Shown piece by piece: positions 1 to 6,242 of a DNA stretch of 15,676 nucleotides. The stretch spans positions 1 to 15,676 of the forward strand of contig JAUXDP010000041.1 in assembly GCA_030618325.1 (NCBI GenBank), given 5' to 3'. Within the stretch, counting starts at the first letter, position 1, and each line of letters opens with the position of its first letter. The translations under genes and the position numbers were made by a program. The notes below the pieces were generated by a model. That model searched no databases, was not told where the DNA came from, and was given only the letters and a program-made list of their open reading frames with translations. The DNA is from Methylococcaceae bacterium (lineage in GTDB: Bacteria; Pseudomonadota; Gammaproteobacteria; Methylococcales; Methylomonadaceae).

Positions 1-62
1 CCTGTCACACACAAACAGGAAAAATTCTTTAATAAATTCACCCCTAATTTATCCAAAAACAG

Positions 63-91
63 TTGACACTGCCAAGCGTCTGCCTTAAAGT
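63..91 (+). promoter_or_regulatory. sigma70-like promoter of the btuB riboswitch transcript
   Basis: A perfect -35 hexamer TTGACA (63-68) lies 17 bases before TAAAGT (86-91), which matches four of six consensus -10 positions. Transcription would begin near 97-100, just ahead of the conserved aptamer core, which is where a riboswitch leader should start. Seen by inspection only; the start site is inferred. Confidence 0.6.
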
Positions 92-96
92 CTTAC

Positions 97-325
97 CCGC
101 TCGCGGCACCCCGATAAAATGGGGTTTAAATGGGAAGTTGGTCAAACTCCAACGCTGCCCCCGCAACGGTAGGTGAGTCAAACCGGATCATTCAGAAAAC
201 ACTGATTAATATATAAGCATACTTGCTATATATTAATCGGCCGTTCTTTAGCCACTGTGTTGATACCAACATGGGAAGGCGATCTGGCAGGATATTTATG
301 CCTCTCACAAGCCCGGAGACCAACC
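97..325 (+). promoter_or_regulatory. Cobalamin (vitamin B12) riboswitch aptamer
   Basis: This is the leader aptamer that binds adenosylcobalamin or a related cobalamin and switches the downstream gene off when the vitamin is plentiful. Conserved elements appear in the correct order: a C-rich/G-rich hairpin (109-124), TGGGAAG (131-137), the CTGCCCCCGCAACGGTA core (155-171), the B12-box motifs GCCACTG (251-257) and GGGAAGGCG (273-281), and the closing AGCCCGGAGACC (310-321). The downstream gene is a BtuB-type receptor, the classic target of this RNA class. The region between the core and the B12 box is enlarged by a long AT-rich hairpin (204-238). Boundaries are approximate. Confidence 0.95.
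204..238 (+). repeat. Long AT-rich hairpin within the riboswitch
   Basis: The bases GATTAATATAT at 204-214 pair perfectly with 228-238. After a single bulged A at 215, AGCA (216-219) pairs with TGCT (224-227) around the loop TACT. This makes a near-continuous 15-bp helix in the peripheral, length-variable arm between the aptamer core and the B12 box. Peripheral arms of cobalamin riboswitches are known to vary in size, so the hairpin is probably a tolerated extension. It could also be a tiny inserted palindrome. Confidence 0.75.
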
Positions 326-373
326 ATGAGCAAGGATATCTCAATTAATCGAACGAGTCCTTAACAATAAGCC

Positions 374-512
374 GCGGAGGGCGGTAGATTGGTAATGCTT
401 TTTTGCTTTACTTTTCAAATTCAGATTAACTTTTAAATAATCTGATTTCGCTTTCCTCCGCATTAAGAATAATAATCACTGTCCAGATTCGGGTTGGAAT
501 CTAGACTGGAGG
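374..512 (+). promoter_or_regulatory. Putative expression platform of the btuB leader
   Basis: Three mutually competing elements lie between the aptamer and the start codon. GCGGAGG (374-380) is fully complementary to CCTCCGC (455-461), closing a large stem that contains a smaller hairpin TCAGATTA/TAATCTGA (421-428/438-445). The CCTCC within 455-459 is also complementary to the Shine-Dalgarno GGAGG (508-512). A further imperfect hairpin (481-490/497-506, one mismatch) abuts the Shine-Dalgarno. The complementarities are visible; the switching model (374-380 protects the ribosome site by occupying 455-461) is inference. No U-rich terminator is seen before the gene, which favours translational control. 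Confidence 0.55.
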
Positions 513-516
513 ATAA

Positions 517-2475
517 ATGAAATTTACCAAAATTACCGTACTCAATCTTTTGGGTATGAGTTTATTATTTCCTGTACTGCCAACTTGGGCAGAAGATATT
601 CATAGTTTAAAAGAGATATTGGTAACTGCATCACGCACACCACTTTCTAGCAGACAAACAGGATCATCCTATACCATTATCGATGCTGAGCAGATCGCAC
701 AGCGTCAGGCCGTACATGTCTCTGATTTGCTCCGTGACGTGCCAGGTATTGCAGTTAGCCGCTCTGGTGGTATTGGTGCTCAGACACAAATACGCCTGCG
801 TGGTGCTGAAGCGGATCAAACTTTGGTCTTGATCGATGGTATCGAAGCTAATGACCCTAGCCAGGGTTCCGGTTTCGATTTTGCTCACCTTTTGACCAGT
901 GATATAGAACGCATTGAAATCATTCGTGGCCCACAAAGCTCACTCTGGGGTAGTGATGCCATGGCGGGTGTCATTAATATTATTACTAAAGAAGCCGGTG
1001 AAGGCACCCAGCTAACCGGGTTACTTGAAGGTGGTTCATTTGCTACTGTGCGTGGCGCAGTTGGAGCCTCTCATCGTGGGTCAAATTATCACATCTCGAT
1101 CAATGGTAATTTCCTCAGAAGTGATGGTACCAATGTTGCTGAACAGGGTGATGAAGATGATGGTTATAAAAATGCCACACTTAACCTGAAAGCAGGGATC
1201 AACCCTCTAGACAATATAGAGCTATCAGTGTTAGCCCGACATACTATTGCAGAAAAAGATTTTGATCCGGCACCATTCCCTGCATTTGTTCCAGCTGATG
1301 GTGATCGAGAATCTGAGAGTACTCAAACTTACATCATGGGAAGGGCCAAACTCGATCTGTTTGATGGTGGCTGGCAACACATTGCCAGTGTTGCCTTCAC
1401 TGACACAGATAATGATAATTTTGCAGATGGGGAGGAAAATACTTCTACACAAGGTGAAAAACTGAAATTCAGTTACCAGACTAGTATTTTCTTCGATACT
1501 ACGACCTTTGCCGATGCATCACACACAGTCACCCTCGCGATTGAAACCGAAACAGAAAAGTTCAAACAAACCGGCAAGCCCAGTTTCTTCGGCAATCCTA
1601 ACCAGGAACAGCGCTTCACGAACAACGGATATGTTGCTGAATATCGCCTTGACTTATGGGATCGGTTATTTATTTCTACTTCAGTACGTTATGATGATAA
1701 TGATTTGTTTGAAAACCCTATAACCTATCGTGGCAGTATCGCATATAACATTACTACTACCGGAACAACTTTGCGTGGCGCATATGGTACCGCTGTCAAG
1801 AACCCATCCTTCACTGATCGCTTTGGCTTTACTCCTGACACCTTTTTTGGCAACCCCAACCTTGACCCAGAAAGATCCAAAGGCTGGGAAGTCGGAATTG
1901 ATCAAGATCTGTTTAATGATCATATGCGAATTAGCCTCACCTTCTTCCAAGAGCGTCTTGAAGATGAGATCAATGGCTTCTTTTTTGATCCGACACTGGG
2001 AACATTTGGTGGGTTCACTGCTGTCAATATTGATGGTGAGAGTGAGCGAAAGGGTGTCGAAGTCGCAGTACAGACTGACATAACCGACAGCCTGACGATT
2101 ATCGGTTCATACACCTACGTAGATTCTACACAGGAGGATGTAACTGGTAAACAGACCCGAGAAATACGTCGTCCGGAACATGTTGCCAGTCTTAATGTGA
2201 ATTACCGCTTTTTGAATGACAAAGCCAATATTAACCTGGGTATTGATTATACCGGCGATCAAACCGACAATGATTTCAGCACCTTCCCAGCAACTTCAGT
2301 TTCACTTGACGACTATGTATTGGTCAATCTTGCTGCTGAGTATTCATTCACTGATAATATTTCATTATTTGGCAGAATCGAAAATCTGCTGGATGAAGAC
2401 TATAGGGATATTTTTGGATTCAGTACACCCGGCATTGCGGGTTATGCAGGAATCAGGATGAATCTGAATCTCTAA
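517..2475 (+). CDS. btuB: BtuB-type TonB-dependent vitamin B12 outer membrane receptor
   Basis: An outer membrane receptor that binds cobalamin and imports it into the periplasm using TonB/ExbBD energy. The 652-residue protein starts with a Sec signal peptide (about residues 1-25, ending near TWA-ED). Next comes a TonB-box-like stretch (LKEILVTASRTP, about 31-42). The plug domain follows, with recognisable motifs such as VSDLLRDVPGIAV and LVLIDGIEANDP, and IERIEIIRGPQSSLWGSDAM at the plug end. The rest is a beta-barrel of alternating strands ending at RMNLNL. The length is close to E. coli BtuB (about 614). The start is fixed by GGAGG (508-512), four bases before ATG. The cobalamin riboswitch directly upstream makes the substrate assignment strong; the final residue is Leu rather than the usual aromatic. 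A terminator follows immediately, so this is a single-gene unit. Another corrinoid substrate cannot be excluded. Confidence 0.92.
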   Translation: MKFTKITVLNLLGMSLLFPVLPTWAEDIHSLKEILVTASRTPLSSRQTGSSYTIIDAEQIAQRQAVHVSDLLRDVPGIAVSRSGGIGAQTQIRLRGAEADQTLVLIDGIEANDPSQGSGFDFAHLLTSDIERIEIIRGPQSSLWGSDAMAGVINIITKEAGEGTQLTGLLEGGSFATVRGAVGASHRGSNYHISINGNFLRSDGTNVAEQGDEDDGYKNATLNLKAGINPLDNIELSVLARHTIAEKDFDPAPFPAFVPADGDRESESTQTYIMGRAKLDLFDGGWQHIASVAFTDTDNDNFADGEENTSTQGEKLKFSYQTSIFFDTTTFADASHTVTLAIETETEKFKQTGKPSFFGNPNQEQRFTNNGYVAEYRLDLWDRLFISTSVRYDDNDLFENPITYRGSIAYNITTTGTTLRGAYGTAVKNPSFTDRFGFTPDTFFGNPNLDPERSKGWEVGIDQDLFNDHMRISLTFFQERLEDEINGFFFDPTLGTFGGFTAVNIDGESERKGVEVAVQTDITDSLTIIGSYTYVDSTQEDVTGKQTREIRRPEHVASLNVNYRFLNDKANINLGIDYTGDQTDNDFSTFPATSVSLDDYVLVNLAAEYSFTDNISLFGRIENLLDEDYRDIFGFSTPGIAGYAGIRMNLNL

Positions 2476-2485
2476 CAATAAAACC

Positions 2486-2521
2486 ACAGGCAGGGTTATT
2501 TGAAAAACCCTGCCTGTTTTC
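2486..2521 (+). terminator. Intrinsic terminator of btuB
   Basis: An 11-bp perfect stem, CAGGCAGGGTT (2487-2497) with AACCCTGCCTG (2506-2516), extended by A-T at the base, carries an 8-base loop and is followed by TTTT. It begins 11 bases after the btuB stop. The A-rich 5' flank (AAAA before the stem) means it may also work for transcripts arriving on the minus strand. Confidence 0.9.
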
Positions 2522-2593
2522 ACTTGTCCAAAAAATGCATTTTTCTTTCTTGGAACCAGTGTAGAGTGAGCAACACTTTTCTGCCTACCCTGT

Positions 2594-3256
2594 TCAACTA
2601 AAACCCATAAAATTAATTTCATTTTCTTTGCACCATTGCAGCAGCGCTAATTGTTCTCTTTGATTTTCAAAATCATACCATTTCTGCAATATTCCTCTGG
2701 ACTCCAGAAAATCCTTATATCTTGAATACGCCCCTCTCTTTCTAAATATTTGATCAACTTTATTACTATCTTCAGGAATAAACTGATCTACAAACTCGAA
2801 AACAAGATTGCGGCCTAACTCCAGATCGTTTTTATGAGGAATTTCAATGTGGATTGTTGAGTCATATTCTTCTTCAGAAAACTCTTCCTGTTCATCTATA
2901 TCTCCAAGTTCTGAACGATAATAGATTTTTCCTGTTTGCTTATTCAGTATGGCAGAAGATTCACCATAGCCTGCTGCACTTACAAACATAAGTGAGTCGT
3001 GTATTTCATTGAATTTCTGACTTTTTAGAATTTCATCAGTATTTTCTTCAAATTTAGTAGAATCAAGACTGCAACCTTCTATATCGTATTCATCGAACAC
3101 ATGCTCGGCTATAGAATAAGGTGGGCCATGATAATTCCTGGGGTCTTGCTGATCTAAATGAATTGCTACAATAACGCGGATTCCGATATCTGTACATCGC
3201 CACTTACCCGTATTTGTATAGAATACTTGTCCTATATTAAACTCTTCTTTTTCCAT
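2594..3256 (-). CDS. UPF0158 family protein with an extra N-terminal domain
   Basis: A 220-residue soluble, acidic protein of unknown function. The C-terminal part (about 88-217) resembles the uncharacterised UPF0158 family, with the pattern FVSAAGYGESSAILNKQTGK, then IYYRSELGDID, an acidic run, IEIPHKNDLELG, LVFEFVDQFIPED, IFRKRGAYSRYKDFLESRG and KWYDFENQ. The N-terminal part (about 6-63: IGQVFYTNTGKWRCTDIGIR, GPPYSIAEHVFDEYDIEGCS) looks like a distinct small domain that I recall as standalone short proteins; that recollection is unverified. A linker of about 25 residues joins them. No signal peptide or membrane segment is present. The start lacks a clear Shine-Dalgarno. It lies 46 bases downstream of mdh on the same strand and may be read through from it. 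Confidence 0.72.
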   Translation of the reverse strand: MEKEEFNIGQVFYTNTGKWRCTDIGIRVIVAIHLDQQDPRNYHGPPYSIAEHVFDEYDIEGCSLDSTKFEENTDEILKSQKFNEIHDSLMFVSAAGYGESSAILNKQTGKIYYRSELGDIDEQEEFSEEEYDSTIHIEIPHKNDLELGRNLVFEFVDQFIPEDSNKVDQIFRKRGAYSRYKDFLESRGILQKWYDFENQREQLALLQWCKENEINFMGFS

Positions 3257-3302
3257 ATTTTTTCATCGTATATTGCTGAAAAAAGAGGCTCGTTAATACA
3301 AT

Positions 3303-4283
3303 TTAATTGAATAAATGCTTAACAGCGTCACGTTCCTCTATCAACTCATTTTCAGTTGCCTTCATGCGTTCACTGCTAAATTCGTTGACATCTAGTCCTT
3401 GCACAATACTATATTCTCCATTCTGAACTGTCACTGGAAAAGAATAAACAAGTCCTTCTTCAATACCATAACTGCCGTCAGAACAAACGGCCATGCTCAC
3501 CCAATCATCTTCCTGGGTTCCTAATGCCCATACCTTCATTTGGTCAATCGCTGCATTTGCAGCTGATGCGGCACTGGACTGCCCTCTGGCCTCAATAATT
3601 GCGGCTCCACGCTGTTGTACCGTAGGAATAAATTGATCGGCAAACCATTGCTGATCAACCAGTGACATAGCACTTTCCCCTTTAATACTGGCGTGATGTA
3701 TATCAGGATACTGGGTAGATGAATGATTTCCCCAGATAATCATCTTTTTCACATCTGTAGATAAAACGCCACATTTATCTGCTAATTGACTAATCGCCCG
3801 ATTATGATCCAACATAGTCATAGCCGTAAAATTTTCAGGCTTTAAGTCAGGTGCATTGTTCAGGGCAATGAGCGCATTGGTATTAGCTGGATTCCCGGTA
3901 ACTAATACTTTGACATTTTTGGATGCTACATCACTAAGGGCCTTACCTTGGACCGAAAAAATCTCGGCATTAACCTTTAATAATTCACTGCGCTCCATCC
4001 CGGCACTGCGAGGCCTGGAACCCACTAAAAAAGCATACTCAACATTTTCAAATGCTGTTTTTGGATCATCCGTTGTTTCAATGCCATGTAGTAGTGGAAA
4101 AGCACAGTCATTAAGCTCCATGACCACGCCTTCCAACGCTCCCATAGCTGGTGGAATCTCCAGTAAATTGAGAATAATCGGCTGATCTGCTCCCAACAGG
4201 CCACCTGCTGCAAGGCGAAATAACAAAGAATAACTGATTTGACCTGCTGCGCCTGTCACTGAAATACGAACTGGAGTTTTCAT
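3303..4283 (-). CDS. mdh: NAD-dependent malate dehydrogenase
   Basis: Catalyses the reversible oxidation of malate to oxaloacetate. In methylotrophs it works in the TCA cycle and, in the reducing direction, in the serine cycle. The 326-residue protein is of the 'cytosolic-like' group (type 2). It has the nucleotide-binding loop TGAAGQI (10-16) and an acidic Glu42 after the second beta strand (NLLEIPP), consistent with NAD preference. The substrate-binding arginines lie in GSRPRSAGMERSELL (R92, R98). TGNPANTNA (129-137) and LDHNRA (D159, R162) follow, and the catalytic His187 is in WGNHSSTQYPD. The family is typically about 325-330 residues, so it is complete. On the minus strand a GAGGA Shine-Dalgarno precedes the ATG. 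It is oriented away from the mtdA operon, about 1 kb off, suggesting a C1/serine-cycle locus. Confidence 0.95.
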   Translation of the reverse strand: MKTPVRISVTGAAGQISYSLLFRLAAGGLLGADQPIILNLLEIPPAMGALEGVVMELNDCAFPLLHGIETTDDPKTAFENVEYAFLVGSRPRSAGMERSELLKVNAEIFSVQGKALSDVASKNVKVLVTGNPANTNALIALNNAPDLKPENFTAMTMLDHNRAISQLADKCGVLSTDVKKMIIWGNHSSTQYPDIHHASIKGESAMSLVDQQWFADQFIPTVQQRGAAIIEARGQSSAASAANAAIDQMKVWALGTQEDDWVSMAVCSDGSYGIEEGLVYSFPVTVQNGEYSIVQGLDVNEFSSERMKATENELIEERDAVKHLFN

Positions 4284-4319
4284 TAATAATCCTCAATAAA
4301 ATTGTTTAGAAAATAACGC

Positions 4320-4352
4320 AATAATCCACCCATCTTTATCGGGTGGATTATT
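4320..4352 (-). repeat. 12-bp perfect inverted repeat upstream of mdh
   Basis: AATAATCCACCC (4320-4331) pairs perfectly with GGGTGGATTATT (4341-4352) around a 9-base loop. It lies 37-69 bases upstream of the mdh start. In the minus-strand transcript the stem ends in an AU-rich ATTATT but lacks a following U run. It is either a leader hairpin of mdh or a weak terminator for the small gene pair upstream. The structure is seen; its role is inferred. Confidence 0.6.
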
Positions 4353-4373
4353 TAGTATGTTGAGCTTGGAAAA

Positions 4374-4401
4374 TATCTAACTTAATCTAGTCAATGTTCA
4401 A
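4374..4401 (-). promoter_or_regulatory. Possible promoter of mdh
   Basis: On the minus strand, TTGAAC (4401-4396) and TAGATA (4379-4374) are separated by 16 bases, placing a start near 4367 and giving mdh a leader of about 84 bases that contains the 12-bp hairpin. The match to consensus is mediocre, so this is a tentative reading. Confidence 0.28.
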
Positions 4402-4426
4402 AAAAACCTACCTAGCAGTAGTCTGG
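4400..4426 (-). terminator. Weak candidate terminator after the PIN/66-residue gene pair
   Basis: On the minus strand a short inverted repeat (CTAC/GTAG around TGCTAG) is followed at once by seven T residues (4406-4400). The stem is only four base pairs, so it is a marginal terminator. The position, about 50 bases after the small gene, is sensible. Confidence 0.3.
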
Positions 4427-4473
4427 CTGTTCTTCGCTTGAATCTTTATGTTTGAGTTTTTCTTTTTTCCATA

Positions 4474-4674
4474 TCAAGATGATTTATTTCTCAAAGACAT
4501 TGCTCTGCGACTCAATTCTTCTAGGCTTATATTATCATCTATTTCTTGATGCCATTTTGTGTAATCGAATGGCTCTCTTTGAATAAGTGCAATAAAACGC
4601 TCCATTTCAACATCACCAAGATGTGTTGCAAGGATTTGAACTCCTTTAGATTTTATTTCTGTATCAGAAATCAT
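4474..4674 (-). CDS. Small 66-residue partner of PIN protein (putative antitoxin)
   Basis: A short, soluble, charged protein with the patterns IKSKGVQILATHLGDVEMER, REPFDYTKWHQ and LEELSRRAMSLRNK. Its start codon overlaps the stop of the PIN gene as ATGA (4671-4674), so the two are translationally coupled. I recall similar 60-70 residue proteins next to PIN-domain genes in other bacteria, but cannot verify the family here. The antitoxin role is inferred from the pairing with a PIN ribonuclease-like protein. The order (toxin first, small gene second) is the reverse of typical vapBC operons. Whether it is still expressed depends on a promoter upstream of the broken PIN gene. Confidence 0.6.
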   Translation of the reverse strand: MISDTEIKSKGVQILATHLGDVEMERFIALIQREPFDYTKWHQEIDDNISLEELSRRAMSLRNKSS

Positions 4675-5104
4675 ATTGAAACCTCTTTAATGAAACCAAT
4701 CGGATCTACGATTTGGATATTCTTAATAAGTGTTGCTTTCTTGATTACTCCATCATCAGTTGTTAAAAAGTAATCTGTATTTACCTTAATAGCACAGGCT
4801 AAATGTAATGAATCTATCTTTTTAATTCCGTGTTTCATCATAATGCCAGCGATATTAAGAATTTCTTGGCTTTCTTCAATATCCTCATCAGAATATGCCC
4901 GCCATTTTATACTTTGTTCTCGTCTTTCTCGAAATGGATTTTGGCTATTTTCATAATCTAATATATAGACCAAACCAATCCAAATGTTCCCGAGCGAATA
5001 TTTTCCTGTATTCTTAGTTTAGCCTCAGATTCTAATAAAATTCTAAGTTGAGACTGATCATCAAAGTGTCTATTAAAGCAACAATTGTCTAAATAAATTT
5101 TCAT
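4671..5104 (-). pseudogene. PIN-domain (VapC-like) gene with a single-base frameshift
   Basis: Read on the minus strand, an ATG at 5104 opens a 48-codon frame (MKIYLDNCCFNRHFDD..., through QLRILLESEAKLRIQ, ending GLVWSIY) that stops at TAG 4960-4958. The remaining PIN sequence continues in another frame (YILDYENSQNPFRERREQS, IKKIDSLHLACAIK, FLTTDDGVIKKA, IVDPIGFI). One missing T near 4967-4969 (TCTATATA instead of TCTTATATA) would restore WSYILDYEN and give a protein of about 145 residues, normal for a PIN toxin. Acidic residues expected of the metal site are visible: D6, the Asp of KIDSLHLA, and TTDD. The C-terminal frame could start at TTG 4973, but it would lack the first beta strand and D6. 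A sequencing error is an alternative to a true mutation. No classic slippery heptamer is seen. Confidence 0.82.
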
Positions 5105-5279
5105 TCTATATTTTCTTTACCCTTCAGACCACAGCTGGGTATTATATTATCAAAAACTCTGATCAAATGATTTCCTGTTTTTAATTTTCAAGCGCCTGGA
5201 ATGGTTTAATAAGCAGGACACTTCGAGAGACAAATTTAAGGCATTGCCATCAATTACCAGGATAAAAAATTATTGAGTT

Positions 5280-5304
5280 TTGACAAACTGAAGCTTAGTA
5301 TAAT
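5280..5304 (+). promoter_or_regulatory. Probable promoter of the mtdA operon
   Basis: A perfect TTGACA (5280-5285) and a perfect TATAAT (5299-5304) occur upstream of mtdA, but they are only 13 bases apart, too close for a standard sigma70 promoter. Either one is used with a poorer partner (for example TTGACA with TAATAG, 15 bases apart, or TTGAGT at 5273-5278 with TATAAT, 20 bases apart), or an activator helps. The 240 bases between the PIN gene and mtdA contain no other gene that I can support. Confidence 0.45.
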
Positions 5305-5347
5305 AGTTTAAGTATACCATTCAGACTGTCTTCTAGAACGCCCAATA

Positions 5348-6205
5348 ATGAAAAAATTATTATTTCAATTTGATACCGACAGTTACCCCTCAACTTTTGA
5401 TACGATTGTCGCATATGACGGTGGCGCCGACCAAGTGATAAGCTTCGGTGGCCTAACACCTAGCAACATTACCCCCCTAGTTGAAGGCACAATTTTCACT
5501 AGAGCACCTAAAGATAAAAAAAATACGGCTATTTTTATCGGTGGCAGCAATATGATTGCGGGCCAAGAACTATTTGCCGCCGTACAAAAACACTTTTTTC
5601 CTGGCTTTCAAGTGTCCGTCATGCTGGATAGTAACGGTTGCAATACCACAGCGGCAGCCGGAGTCGCCAAGTTAGCCTCCAGCGGCACAATTGCTGGTGA
5701 AAAAGCAGTTGTACTGGCTGGTACTGGCCCTGTAGGGCAACGCGCCGCAGTACTTTTGGCTTTGGAAGGTGCCGATGTAACTATCACATCCAGACACATG
5801 GCCCGCGCTGAACAAACGTGTAAAGAAATAAAGGAACGCTTTAAGGTGAATATAACACCACTTGAAGCTGTTGATCATAATGCTAGAGGTGACGCAATCA
5901 AGAATGCAAATATTGTTTTTGCAACAGGAGCTGCCGGCATTGAATTACTTAGAGCAGAACATTGGCAAAATAACAACAATATCAAAATGATCGCTGATGC
6001 CAATGCCACACCGCCCATAGGCATTGGTGGAAGTGACATGATGGATAAAGGACAAGATCGCCACGGTAAAATCATTTGGGGCGCCATAGGCTTCGGCACC
6101 CTTAAACTGGCGTTACACCAACATTGTATTGCCAAGCTATTCGAAGAGAACAATCAAGTTCTTGATGCGGAACAGATCTTTACCTTGGCAAAGGCTATGG
6201 CCTAG
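5348..6205 (+). CDS. mtdA: NADP-dependent methylene-tetrahydrofolate/tetrahydromethanopterin dehydrogenase
   Basis: Interconverts methylene- and methenyl-H4F (and acts on the H4MPT derivatives) with NADP, linking formaldehyde/formate C1 units to assimilation in the cytoplasm of methylotrophs. The 285-residue protein follows the Methylobacterium extorquens MtdA I remember along its length: KKLLFQFDTD at the start, VAYDGGAD (22-29), GTIFTRAPK, MLDSNGCNTTAAAGVA, the nucleotide-binding loop VVLAGTGPVGQRAAVLLALE, ADANATPPIGIGG, and IAKLFEENNQVLDAEQIF near the end. The length is standard (about 288). No strong Shine-Dalgarno precedes the ATG, but the match begins at this Met. It is the first gene of the C1 operon; the next gene starts 37 bases on. 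Confidence 0.96.
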   Translation: MKKLLFQFDTDSYPSTFDTIVAYDGGADQVISFGGLTPSNITPLVEGTIFTRAPKDKKNTAIFIGGSNMIAGQELFAAVQKHFFPGFQVSVMLDSNGCNTTAAAGVAKLASSGTIAGEKAVVLAGTGPVGQRAAVLLALEGADVTITSRHMARAEQTCKEIKERFKVNITPLEAVDHNARGDAIKNANIVFATGAAGIELLRAEHWQNNNNIKMIADANATPPIGIGGSDMMDKGQDRHGKIIWGAIGFGTLKLALHQHCIAKLFEENNQVLDAEQIFTLAKAMA

Positions 6206-6242
6206 TAATTTGACTGACAAACAGCCTGCTTACACAAATAAA

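Noticed and set aside
1..19. Hairpin CCTGT/ACAGG at the window start
   Set aside because: Only 5 bp, at the window edge and followed by A rather than T on the plus strand. It might be the end of a neighbour's terminator but cannot be judged.
4955..4975. Programmed -1 ribosomal frameshifting in the PIN gene
   Set aside because: The region GGTCTATATATTAG has no X-XXY-YYZ slippery heptamer. A missing base or assembly error is simpler.
6129..6242. Upstream extension of glycerate kinase overlapping mtdA
   Set aside because: The added 38 residues fall within the mtdA coding region in another frame and have no family resemblance. Homology starts near 6243.
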